A DNA stretch of 64,000 nt, from IMG/VR virus record IMGVR_UViG_3300022920_000002, positions 1 through 64,000 of that record; one strand, 5' to 3'. The notes beneath the pieces are model-generated. The model was not told where the DNA came from. It saw only the letters and a list, made by a program, of their open reading frames with translations, and searched no databases. The stretch is from a virus. The first letter of the stretch is position 1, and each line of letters opens with the position of its first letter. The translations under genes were made by a program, and so were the position numbers. Positions 16,925 through 24,624 of this stretch are shown here, piece after piece.

Positions 16925-18133
16925 TTAAAATAATGCCGAAGCGTAAATTAAGTTTGTATCTAATGTTTGAAGGCCAATTGCTTTCAATACTCTATTGAGT
17001 GGGTCGATCATACACTTTTCAAATTGTGTATCATAGTCAACTTTAGGTGCTATCTCATAAGGATGATCTCCTGGAAGATATGCGTAGACTTCAGAGATTG
17101 GTGTTTTACAGTTATAGATTTTAAGCTTCTCACCGTTACCAATCAGTTTATATTTGTTTTTAAATTTAGCATTGTTATTCAATATGTAATTGTAATAACC
17201 AGCTGCCTTTACGTTTGCAGGACATTTAAGACCTACTTGGAATTCAATTTGATCGTCAACGATATATTTTTCAATATTATTAGTTCTACGATTAAATGCA
17301 ATATCATCTATGTTTGCTAATTGAAATTCTTTTTTAGACTCTTTCATAAAACTAACTAGCTGTTGCAATTCTTCTGCATTAGGAGTTTGTTGAGATCTAA
17401 ATAATATTCTAAGTGCTTCTACTAGTTTCTCTCTAGCGAACTTAGGAGTAGAAGATTGAATTGTATCAAATCCAATAGTCTTTACTTTCTTAAGAGATGG
17501 ATGCCTATCAGTAGTTTCTAATTTATCATCCCATGCAATGTTTTGAATATACTTTTTCTTTGACATCCAAATACCATTATAGGCAAGTGACTCTAGTTCA
17601 AAGAATAAGAAGTTATCCGTGTTTCTATCAGCAGCATATTTTTTCATTGTTGCTGTGATATAGTCTTTAAGTCTAAATGCATAGAATGCTAAAATAAACT
17701 CATCAATAGGTAGAGCTTTTTCTTCGTCATCCCAAATAATAGATTCATAAAGATCTTGGAATTGTACGTAACAAGAATCAGTATCAATATAGATTACTGC
17801 AGGCTTTTCAATCTTACCCTTTACTTTAATACCGAATTGCTGATGTACTTTAGTATCTTTATGCCAAAATTCATTAACGTATTTGTTAAGAATAGATTCT
17901 GAATAAAGAATAGCATTCTTGCCTTGTTTAGTAATGGATTCTGCAATATCTATATTAAAAAAGTGAAACCACTTATTACCGAATGCACCGTAAATAGAGT
18001 TAAGAGTTAATTTTACAGCTTGTTCATAAGCAGTATATTTAGCAGAAAGCTGCTTGTAATGTTTTACAAGCAGCCCCGCCTCTTCTTTACTTAGTTGATC
18101 AGTTGGTTTATTTTCTAATGCAGTTATATCCAT
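16925..18133 (-). CDS. 43B: DNA polymerase, C-terminal part (palm/thumb; split gp43)
   Basis: This 402-residue protein carries family B polymerase motif B KLTLNSIYGAFGNKW (41-55) and motif C YIDTDS (115-120, catalytic Asp117 and Asp119), followed by the KKKYIQNIAW-type motif and thumb. It ends in ASALF, a likely clamp-binding peptide, beside the clamp gene. It lacks the exonuclease and motif A, which lie in the separate protein at 22712-24124. The first 40 residues (KHYKQLSAKYTAYEQAVKL) are the fingers helix leading into motif B. The two halves total 872 residues against 898 for T4 gp43. No intein residues are seen at the junction. Confidence 0.93.
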   Translation of the reverse strand: MDITALENKPTDQLSKEEAGLLVKHYKQLSAKYTAYEQAVKLTLNSIYGAFGNKWFHFFNIDIAESITKQGKNAILYSESILNKYVNEFWHKDTKVHQQFGIKVKGKIEKPAVIYIDTDSCYVQFQDLYESIIWDDEEKALPIDEFILAFYAFRLKDYITATMKKYAADRNTDNFLFFELESLAYNGIWMSKKKYIQNIAWDDKLETTDRHPSLKKVKTIGFDTIQSSTPKFAREKLVEALRILFRSQQTPNAEELQQLVSFMKESKKEFQLANIDDIAFNRRTNNIEKYIVDDQIEFQVGLKCPANVKAAGYYNYILNNNAKFKNKYKLIGNGEKLKIYNCKTPISEVYAYLPGDHPYEIAPKVDYDTQFEKCMIDPLNRVLKAIGLQTLDTNLIYASALF

Positions 18134-18136
18134 CTA

Positions 18137-18880
18137 TTACGCTGTTTGACAAGTTGATACAGTAAGCAATGTTGCTGATTCAGTAGATTCAAATACTATT
18201 TTAGAATCTGAAATATGAACTGTTTGTTCTTCTTTGTCTAACAGGTTTAAATACTTTTTGTAAACTGTTACTGCTCCACTTCCATTTGATTCTGGATTAA
18301 TTGTAGCATTAAACGATTTACCGCTAACAGCAACTCCTGTGCCATTTGCTTTTACACTAAACGTTTCGTCTTTGTCAAGTCCAAATAAGTTCTTAACTTT
18401 ATTAATGGTATGTGTGTCCATTGTAAAACTAAACTTAGTGTCGTCTGTTGCGAAAATAGCTGCTTGCTGATCTTCAGTTAAGTCTTTAAATCCTAGTGAA
18501 GGCTCTGAACAAGATAGGGTAATTTCTAACTCATCGTTAAAGATTCTTAATGTGGAAGCAACAAATTCAGTTTCAGTCTCTAGAAACTCAAGTTCACCTT
18601 TAATAGCATCATGGTCAAAGTGCTTAATAGCATCAATAACTTTTGATCCTTCAAAGAAGGCTATTTTCATTTCCTTATCAGTGTCCGGGAAGGTGCTGAT
18701 TTGGAAGATTTTATCACATGGAATGTTATGTGATTTTACTGCATCTCTCTGTGGTAGGTATACCGCAGAATTTATTTGTCCATTGTTTATTTTCATATAG
18801 ACAAACGAGTCGATAAGCTTTACGCGATTAATAAATGCTGTTAGCTCATGCTGGTCAATTCGATCAATTTGTAATTTCAT
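18137..18880 (-). CDS. 45: Sliding clamp (T4 gp45-like)
   Basis: The 247-residue protein (T4: 228) begins MKLQIDRIDQHELTAFINRVKLIDS and has the alternating strand/helix pattern of a PCNA-like clamp with two similar halves: KMKIAFFEGSKVIDAIKHFD in the first and KFSFTMDTHTINKVKNLFGLD in the second. It is only three bases upstream of the polymerase C-terminal gene, and that polymerase half ends in a plausible clamp-binding peptide. Clamps diverge strongly, so assignment leans on fold pattern and neighbours. Confidence 0.8.
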   Translation of the reverse strand: MKLQIDRIDQHELTAFINRVKLIDSFVYMKINNGQINSAVYLPQRDAVKSHNIPCDKIFQISTFPDTDKEMKIAFFEGSKVIDAIKHFDHDAIKGELEFLETETEFVASTLRIFNDELEITLSCSEPSLGFKDLTEDQQAAIFATDDTKFSFTMDTHTINKVKNLFGLDKDETFSVKANGTGVAVSGKSFNATINPESNGSGAVTVYKKYLNLLDKEEQTVHISDSKIVFESTESATLLTVSTCQTA

Positions 18881-18936
18881 CTAAATATATTTTTGTTTGA
18901 TAGTTATACTTGTTTTTACTAGTTAGTTTCATTAAA

Positions 18937-18966
18937 AAAGCCCAGAATCCTAGAAACCTGGGCTTT
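18937..18966 (-). terminator. Rho-independent terminator after the outer-membrane protein gene
   Basis: A 9-bp stem (AAAGCCCAG / CTGGGCTTT, 12-base loop) followed on minus by a run of T lies 20 bases past the stop at 18986. It isolates the outer-membrane gene from the clamp gene. Confidence 0.85.
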
Positions 18967-18985
18967 AAACCAAATTAGATTTAGC

Positions 18986-19402
18986 TTAGAATTTTAAGCC
19001 GAACCCAATTTGAAGGTTAGTAGTTTCAGCCCCTAAATCGTAAACGATTTTTGGATCTAAAAACATTGCTCCTTTATGGAACTCAAACATTCTCCCTACA
19101 CCTATTGAAGCTTGATCGAAATCAAAATCATTAAGTGCTACATATCCAAAGAATCCTTTGTGGAAATATCTTCCTTCTAGACCTAAGACCATGTCTTCAG
19201 TTGAATCTGCTTGCGATACATTCATTCCAACCATATAGTTGTCAGCGAATGCGTAGCCGATCATTGGTTGGATTGATAAATCAGTCCAAGCCGTGTTAGT
19301 AATATCGCCAGTACCTACGTACCAGTCTCCTTTTGCGTTTTGCGCGTTAGCTCCTATTGTTGTTAATACAACTAGTGCTATTGATAAAATAATATTTTTC
19401 AT
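18986..19402 (-). CDS. Small outer-membrane beta-barrel protein with signal peptide
   Basis: The 138-residue protein begins with a classical signal peptide (MKNIILSIALVVLTTIGANA|Q, cut after residue 20), in the form common in Bacteroidetes secreted proteins. The rest alternates hydrophobic and polar residues in beta-strand fashion with Gly turns (IGYAFADNYMVGMNV, LGLEGRYFHKGFFGYVAL, IGVGRMFEF, LQIGFGLKF) and ends in Phe, as outer-membrane barrels do. With about eight strands it resembles small OmpW/OmpX-like barrels. It has its own terminator and sits between nrdA and clamp genes as an inserted single-gene unit. Possible roles are superinfection exclusion or envelope alteration; none is shown. 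Confidence 0.85.
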   Translation of the reverse strand: MKNIILSIALVVLTTIGANAQNAKGDWYVGTGDITNTAWTDLSIQPMIGYAFADNYMVGMNVSQADSTEDMVLGLEGRYFHKGFFGYVALNDFDFDQASIGVGRMFEFHKGAMFLDPKIVYDLGAETTNLQIGFGLKF

Positions 19403-19616
19403 AATAAATTAATTTGGTTTGTAAAAAACTTCTATTCAGTCTGCAGTTTGCAGATATCTAGGATTAGATATAGAAGTAACTGCTGTTTTTATATTTAAGC
19501 AGTATGTGGTTAATATTGTTGTTAACGAGTAATCGTTCATTTCTTTTGTTTGTGGGTCTTTATACAGAGTATATGTGCTTTGTTCCAAAAATAGTTGGCA
19601 AACATGTAAAAAAAGT
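19403..19616 (-). other. Long leader region of the outer-membrane protein gene; no convincing gene
   Basis: About 210 bases separate the nrdA terminator from the outer-membrane ATG. An open frame across it runs through the terminator hairpins and is probably spurious. A 34-residue frame (MNDYSLTTIL..., stop at about 19436) is possible but unsupported. TATTTTTG, a match to the flavobacterial -7 consensus TAnnTTTG, occurs on minus near 19587-19594, but no clear -33 TTG is seen at the right spacing. Confidence 0.35.
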
Positions 19617-19646
19617 GAGGCCAGGAAGTAGCGAACCCCTGGCCTC
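19617..19646 (-). terminator. Strong rho-independent terminator after nrdA
   Basis: A perfect 9-bp stem (GAGGCCAGG / CCTGGCCTC, 12-base loop) followed by ACTTTTTTT on minus. Two more hairpins lie between it and the nrdA stop: CCGAGA/TCTCGG at 19650-19665 and GTGG/CCAC at 19675-19688. The GGTTCG in the loop recalls a tRNA T-loop, but no tRNA fold can be made. Confidence 0.85.
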
Positions 19647-19696
19647 GATCCGAGAACTATCTCGGTCCTAAGAAGTGGATTTAACCACAACTAATA

Positions 19697-21523
19697 TTAT
19701 CCGTCACATGCTAAGCAATCTGGATCTGTTGCTGCTTGTGCAATATCTCCTCTTAACACTGATTCTGTTCTCATATAATAAAGGGTTTTTACTCCTTCTT
19801 TAAATGCTTCTAAATGTACTTTATTAATAAACTTAGTATCTGCTTGTGTTGGGAAAGCTAAATTTAAACTTACAGCTTGGTCAACATATTGTTGTCTAAT
19901 ACCTGCTTGTTTAACTAGATCTAATTGGTTTATTTCTTTAAATGTTTTAAATATATCTTTAACTGGTATATAATGATCTGCATCAATTGCAAGCAAAGAT
20001 TCAAATTTCTTTTTACTAATTAAGTTATCTTTATCATTAATATTTGTAGCTACCTTTACATAATAATCATCTAAGAAATCTAAACCCTGTACAGAACCAC
20101 CATCTTCTAATATTTTATTCCATGTTGGTTTTGAATTTCTATTAATAGTTTCTAAAAAAGCTTGTAATACTGGGTTCTTTCTAATAAATGTGCCCTTTGC
20201 TGTTTGTTCTGTAAAGACGTTAGCTGCCCAAGGCTCAATACCTGCAGATACATTACCTGCTAGTTTTGAGTTGCTTACAGTTGGTGCTATAGCTCTCAGG
20301 TGAGTGTTTCTCATACCAGTACCTCTACACCATAATGGTTCTCCCATTTCTAAAGCCATATCTCTACTAGCCTTTTCAGTTTCAGTTCTTAATTGAGAGA
20401 ATATCTTTCTAGTTTCAAACTGTGCAGGTAAACCTTCAAATGGAATTCCTCTTTCTTGTAAATAAGTATGCCATCCGAGTACTCCTAATCCTAATGCTCT
20501 ACCTTTTTCTGCAGATCTTACTGAATTTTCAAAGCCTCTCATGAATTTTGCCTTTTGTATAAATTCATCTAAAACTCCATCAAGGAACCAAGTAGCTGTA
20601 TAAACTAAGTCTGTATTTTTCCACTCATCATATTTAGCTAAGTTTACGGAAGATAAACAACAAACAAAAGAGTGGCTTTCATCTGTATGTAGCGTAATTT
20701 CAGAGCAAATATTAGTCATATAAACCTTAAGGCCATTCTGCTTATACGCATCTGGATTTGCTCTGTTGACATTCCCCTTATACATAATATAAGGTTCGCC
20801 AGTTGCTTTTCTTTTTCTTAGTACTCCAATCCATCGTTTACGCGCTTCAGGGTCACCCTCTTGCACTTTCTGCATAAATCCATCTGGTACTACTACACAT
20901 TGATGTAGGTTAAGAGATTGTCTATTAACATCTCCTTTAGGCTCTCTAATCTCAAGCCATTCCCAGAAATCACCGTGTTCAATGTCAATATTAACACTTG
21001 CTGCTCCTCTACGAACAGAACCTTGATTAGTAGCCAATATGGTACTATCGTATATTTTACAGAATGGTACCACACCATCGCTTGTTCCATTTCCTGCTAT
21101 GTTACTTCCAGCGGGTCTAATTTGGTTTATACCGACACCTACTCCACCGCCATGTTTTGCGAGTAACATCATTTCTAAATTCTTTGCTCCAATATCATGT
21201 ATTGAATCTGCAATATCAATACCAAAACATGAAATAGGTAACCCTCTTTCTAGTCCTGTGTTTGATAGAACTGGAGAGGCTAAGTTTAACCAACCCTTCC
21301 ATATATAATCAAAGAATTTACTTGCTAATTCTGGTTTATTAAGTCGTCTTGCTACTGTAGTAGAAACTCTCCAGTATGCATCTTTAGGCTTTTCGCCTTC
21401 CATTAAATAACCTGCTGAAATTGTCTTTACATAGACTTCTGTATTAGCCCATAAAGGAAAATCAACCCCTAATTCCCATCCCAAGCTCTCTGCCTGGTTT
21501 ACTATTTTATCGTCTGTTTTCAT
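19697..21523 (-). CDS. nrdA: Class I ribonucleotide reductase large subunit
   Basis: This 608-residue subunit makes deoxyribonucleoside diphosphates with NrdB. It lacks the N-terminal ATP-cone regulatory domain and begins directly in the catalytic barrel. Active-site residues are visible: Cys99 (PISCFG), the NxCxE triad Asn271-Cys273-Glu275, Cys288/289 (FVCCLSSVNL) and the C-terminal redox pair in DPDCLACDG. The absence of the ATP cone suggests freedom from dATP inhibition. It lies 9 bases downstream of nrdB and is followed by a strong terminator, so nrdB-nrdA form a unit lying between the two halves of the polymerase gene. Confidence 0.95.
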   Translation of the reverse strand: MKTDDKIVNQAESLGWELGVDFPLWANTEVYVKTISAGYLMEGEKPKDAYWRVSTTVARRLNKPELASKFFDYIWKGWLNLASPVLSNTGLERGLPISCFGIDIADSIHDIGAKNLEMMLLAKHGGGVGVGINQIRPAGSNIAGNGTSDGVVPFCKIYDSTILATNQGSVRRGAASVNIDIEHGDFWEWLEIREPKGDVNRQSLNLHQCVVVPDGFMQKVQEGDPEARKRWIGVLRKRKATGEPYIMYKGNVNRANPDAYKQNGLKVYMTNICSEITLHTDESHSFVCCLSSVNLAKYDEWKNTDLVYTATWFLDGVLDEFIQKAKFMRGFENSVRSAEKGRALGLGVLGWHTYLQERGIPFEGLPAQFETRKIFSQLRTETEKASRDMALEMGEPLWCRGTGMRNTHLRAIAPTVSNSKLAGNVSAGIEPWAANVFTEQTAKGTFIRKNPVLQAFLETINRNSKPTWNKILEDGGSVQGLDFLDDYYVKVATNINDKDNLISKKKFESLLAIDADHYIPVKDIFKTFKEINQLDLVKQAGIRQQYVDQAVSLNLAFPTQADTKFINKVHLEAFKEGVKTLYYMRTESVLRGDIAQAATDPDCLACDG

Positions 21524-21532
21524 ATTAATATT

Positions 21533-22534
21533 TTAATCAAATAAATCTTCTTCGTCCCAGTTTTCACCTTCGCCAGCCTTAGCGTAGTCAGTTGGTCTAA
21601 CTGCAAAGAAATCTGTATGTGTATGTCCACCTGTTAAATGGTAGAACCAATCTAAGTTTGCTGCTTTTTCTTCATTAAACTCAAACTCAGATTCATAACC
21701 TAATTCAACTAATTTTTCATTAGTTCTTTTGTTAATAAATTCTTTTAAATCATCAGCGGTTAAGTTATCTAAATCGCCTTGTTCAAAAATCTTGTCAATA
21801 AACTTATGCTCCATTTTGCGCATTAAGTCTGCTGCTTGTAATACGTCAGCATAAACCTCTTGTTTCAATTCAGGGTACTCGCTACACATCTGTCTAAATA
21901 ACTGACATCCCATTTTACTATGTAATGATTCATCTCTTACTGACCACTTCATTTGTTGACCAATACCTTTCAATAAGTTTCTCATTTGGAATGAGTATAA
22001 AACTGCAAAAGAACTGTAAAGGCTTACCCCTTCTGCAAACGCAGAAAAAATTGCTAAAGATCTTGCAACTTCTTTTCTTGCAGTAGCATTAGCTGCTAAA
22101 TCTTCGTGTGTATAATCTGCAGATGTTGACGTTAATAGGTCAAATTTATCAGCCATAGTAGGTTCGTGTAAGAAGGCTTCAAAGTCTTCTAAACCTAAAG
22201 TTTCATTTAAGTAAGAATATGCTGTTGCGTGAATTGTTTCTTGTGAACCGAACATCATAGCCATTTGTTTGATTTCCCATTTTGGAAACCATTTTGTAAC
22301 CATGCCAGTCCAATAGTCAGATACTGCACATTCAGTTTGTGCAAAACCTAAAAGAATATTTCCGACTAAGTGTTTTTCATGTGGTAGAAGATTTTCATTC
22401 CAATCTTTTACGTCTCCTTGCATGGAGATTTCAGTGTGCAGCCAGAATGCTTGCGCTTGTTTTAACCAACCCTCTGTGTAATATTCAGGGTATTCAAATG
22501 GTTTAAACGGAATTCTTTCAGTAAATAATGACAT
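21533..22534 (-). CDS. nrdB: Class I ribonucleotide reductase small subunit
   Basis: The 333-residue protein carries the di-iron ligands Glu68 (FAQTE; Asp in E. coli), Glu99 and His102 (QETIHATAY), Glu168 (AFAEGVSLY), Glu202 and His205 (RDESLH). The radical Tyr106 is in the expected place, so it should be a tyrosyl-radical enzyme. The Asp-to-Glu change at the first ligand is found in some natural subclasses. The C-terminus (GENWDEEDLFD) is the usual acidic tail that docks on NrdA. Confidence 0.95.
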   Translation of the reverse strand: MSLFTERIPFKPFEYPEYYTEGWLKQAQAFWLHTEISMQGDVKDWNENLLPHEKHLVGNILLGFAQTECAVSDYWTGMVTKWFPKWEIKQMAMMFGSQETIHATAYSYLNETLGLEDFEAFLHEPTMADKFDLLTSTSADYTHEDLAANATARKEVARSLAIFSAFAEGVSLYSSFAVLYSFQMRNLLKGIGQQMKWSVRDESLHSKMGCQLFRQMCSEYPELKQEVYADVLQAADLMRKMEHKFIDKIFEQGDLDNLTADDLKEFINKRTNEKLVELGYESEFEFNEEKAANLDWFYHLTGGHTHTDFFAVRPTDYAKAGEGENWDEEDLFD

Positions 22535-22604
22535 TTGCGATATTTTGTTTTTAAGTTGTATGTTAGTTTTGTTACTAGTTAATTAAATATTAAGAACTGT
22601 TAGA

Positions 22605-22629
22605 CCAAAAAAGGTCTATACGTAGACCT
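22605..22629 (-). terminator. Rho-independent terminator downstream of polymerase N-terminal gene
   Basis: The minus strand has AGGTCTA CGTA TAGACCT followed by TTTTTT. It ends transcription after the polymerase N-terminal half and isolates nrdB, which must have its own promoter in the next 70 bases (none is obvious). Confidence 0.8.
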
Positions 22630-22670
22630 AATTCAATCTCTTATTACCTAATAAGCTTGCAGTAATACTT
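22605..22670 (-). ncRNA. Candidate small RNA or short leader transcript
   Basis: A GATATATAAAAC element at 22677-22685 and the terminator at 22605-22629 would bound a transcript of about 65 bases. It contains a second perfect hairpin (CTTATT AGGT AATAAG, 22640-22655). A 24-codon frame (MASSNTIYKTS..., 22628-22702) overlaps it, but its ATG lies upstream of the element and its stop is in the terminator stem. Either could be real; both are speculative. Confidence 0.3.
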
Positions 22671-22676
22671 GATGTT

Positions 22677-22685
22677 TTATATATC
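22677..22685 (-). promoter_or_regulatory. GATATATAA element between polymerase N-half and nrdB
   Basis: The minus strand reads GATATATAAAACATC. Unlike other copies it is followed within 60 bases by a terminator rather than a long gene. Confidence 0.35.
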
Positions 22686-22711
22686 GTATTACTGCTGGCC
22701 ATAGTTAAGTT

Positions 22712-24124
22712 TTAGAGCTTAAATTTTTTTGTTAATTCGTCAGCTTTTGTATAATACTCGTAAGATGTTTTCTTGTAATCTTTTCTTTGAGCATACAAAT
22801 CTCCTAGAATCTTTTTAAGAACGCTTTCCTCTTTTGAATAAACAACTCCGTTTTGACAGACAATAACATCTTCGTCTTTTCTACGTTCTTTAACTTCATC
22901 TTCAGAAACTTTTTCTAAAAATGAATCCGGGGATATGTTAAATTGCATCATGATGGATGGATATAGTGACGCGAAATCAAATGCGCTAACACCACCATAA
23001 TATCCAACGATTGGCTGTTTAACAAAAGCACCTTCATACTTTGTATCTTTTTTACCGTCTTCTTTGTCCCATTCAGTACCGATACGTTTCTGTTGTTCGG
23101 CTAATTTACGAGCGATTAAAGATTCAGTAATAGCCACAGGTGACGCAGCTTTGTATAGTGGCAATTTAGTAATGGTTGCCAATGTTAATAGTACTTCCAT
23201 TGATCTTAATTTCTGATCAATATAATAAACCAACACGGAGTCAATTACGTTATAGAAAACATATTTCTTAAAGTCGTTTTCATATAAATCTTGTAATGAT
23301 CCACTATAATTAATTTTACTAATACCATCTAGGACTGCTCCAGAAACAAATGCAAGCGCATTTGACTCTTTTACGTGACCTGATCTATCGTATTTATCAT
23401 ACAATTGCATATAGTCTAAAATACCCATGTGTAAAGGTCTAGAATCTTTTTTATCTAATGCTCCTGTGATAGCAACATCAGTTAAATCAATTTGCAGACG
23501 TTTACAACGGTTGACGATATACTGCCAGTCATAGTTGATAAAATTCCAACCTGTCATCATTGGGAACTTAGGTAAAAACTTATGCAAAAACGTGTACAGC
23601 ATATTGTACTCATCTTTAAATTTGTAATAACTAAATTCCCAGTCCTGATCATAGTCACCATTAGAGAAATGCTTATTAGTGTCTTCTTCGATCTTCTTTA
23701 TTTGTTCAGAAGAAAGATCTTCAAGACCAAGTACAATAGCTTTTCGCTCTGGTGTAATAATTGAAAAAGTCAATATGCGAGATTTAGCTTCTTCAGGTTT
23801 TGGAAAACCATCTACAATCTCTGTCTCAATATCGACGAAGTAAGTTCTAGGCATATTAAATTCATAAATCTCATCACGATCTTCTTGTGAAAGAGAATCC
23901 ATAAAATAAAGTAATGAAAACTTATTAAAGTTTCTAGATCTAGATTTTTTTAAAGTCCTGCCATCCCAGTTCTTAATGTTAGGATCCCTCCATTTATCAT
24001 CATCTTTTGTGACCACCCAGTTTTGGAACTGACTAACCGGGTATCTTTTAAAAGAAACAGTACCTTCTTTGTTAAAATAAGATACTATTAATTCTTTGTC
24101 TGTTTGTTCGATGTCTAATAACAT
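22712..24124 (-). CDS. 43A: DNA polymerase, N-terminal part (exonuclease and motif A; split gp43)
   Basis: The 470-residue protein holds the proofreading exonuclease: ExoI FVDIETE (Asp98, Glu100), ExoII GWNFINYDWQYI (Asp199), ExoIII YNVIDSVLV (Asp295). Polymerase motif A is DFASLYPSIMMQFNISPDSF (383-402, Asp383). It then ends with KKILGDLYAQRKDYKKTSYEYYTKADELTKKFKL-type fingers helix, corresponding to the T4 FFQRKDWKKKMF region, well before motif B. The remainder is at 16925-18133, about 4.6 kb further along the transcript direction, beyond nrdB, nrdA, an outer-membrane gene and the clamp. The stop is followed by a terminator. No frameshift is needed: each half has its own start and stop. Confidence 0.93.
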   Translation of the reverse strand: MLLDIEQTDKELIVSYFNKEGTVSFKRYPVSQFQNWVVTKDDDKWRDPNIKNWDGRTLKKSRSRNFNKFSLLYFMDSLSQEDRDEIYEFNMPRTYFVDIETEIVDGFPKPEEAKSRILTFSIITPERKAIVLGLEDLSSEQIKKIEEDTNKHFSNGDYDQDWEFSYYKFKDEYNMLYTFLHKFLPKFPMMTGWNFINYDWQYIVNRCKRLQIDLTDVAITGALDKKDSRPLHMGILDYMQLYDKYDRSGHVKESNALAFVSGAVLDGISKINYSGSLQDLYENDFKKYVFYNVIDSVLVYYIDQKLRSMEVLLTLATITKLPLYKAASPVAITESLIARKLAEQQKRIGTEWDKEDGKKDTKYEGAFVKQPIVGYYGGVSAFDFASLYPSIMMQFNISPDSFLEKVSEDEVKERRKDEDVIVCQNGVVYSKEESVLKKILGDLYAQRKDYKKTSYEYYTKADELTKKFKL

Positions 24125-24591
24125 TAATATCCACGTTTTTGGCGTTGGACATTTTCTTCTGCTTTAGCGAAGTAGTAGTTATAGGCGGTCTTAGCATCTA
24201 ATCCGATAGAAGCTGCATAATTAATAAAGAAGTGTAGAATATCTACCCATTCCATATATAGTTCTTTTTTATCATCTTCAGATAAATCGGAAACTTTCTT
24301 GTTATCAAATGTTGAGAAGTCTTTCTTCCAGTATTTCCATACTGCATTTCCACTACCGTCTTTGATTCCACCAAGAGCATCAGTCATTTCATGAATTTCA
24401 TCAATTACAGCATGTGTATTACAATGCCAGAAATTCATTACATCTCGCAATGACATTTCTTCGAAGTTAAAACCATAGGTTTTTTCTTGCATGTTTTTTT
24501 GATGAGACATAATGTCTTCTAAGTGTGTTGTTGATTCTGCGTAGAAGTCTTTTACTTCTAAGTCTTTACATTCGTTATCTATGTTTGCCAT
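24124..24591 (-). CDS. All-alpha dUTPase/MazG-like nucleotide pyrophosphohydrolase
   Basis: The 155-residue helical protein has the ExxE...ExxD metal-binding pattern of dimeric dUTPases and MazG-like enzymes: DEIHEMTDALGG (Glu65, Glu68) and MEWVDILHFFINYAASIGL (Glu114, Asp117), ending in YYFAKAEENVQRQKRGY, which resembles the YxxKxxxNxxRQ end of the dimeric dUTPase family. It would remove dUTP or another noncanonical dNTP. It overlaps the polymerase N-half start by one base, so the two are coupled. Confidence 0.82.
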   Translation of the reverse strand: MANIDNECKDLEVKDFYAESTTHLEDIMSHQKNMQEKTYGFNFEEMSLRDVMNFWHCNTHAVIDEIHEMTDALGGIKDGSGNAVWKYWKKDFSTFDNKKVSDLSEDDKKELYMEWVDILHFFINYAASIGLDAKTAYNYYFAKAEENVQRQKRGY

Positions 24592-24624
24592 CGCTACTTT
24601 GTTATTTGTTTATTATAGTTGAAT

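Noticed and set aside
19617-19690. Possible tRNA or tmRNA-like element downstream of nrdA (GGTTCG loop and several hairpins)
   Set aside because: The stems do not form an acceptor-D-anticodon-T arrangement, the 'anticodon' loop would have six bases, and the GGTTCG lies in the loop of a terminator with a T-run.
19436-19690. 84-codon open frame on minus between the outer-membrane protein and nrdA genes
   Set aside because: It runs through three hairpins and a strong terminator, and its composition is unlike the neighbouring proteins.
22712-24124. Split polymerase caused by a sequencing frameshift or split intein
   Set aside because: The halves are kilobases apart with complete genes between, each has its own start and stop, and no intein blocks are visible at either end.
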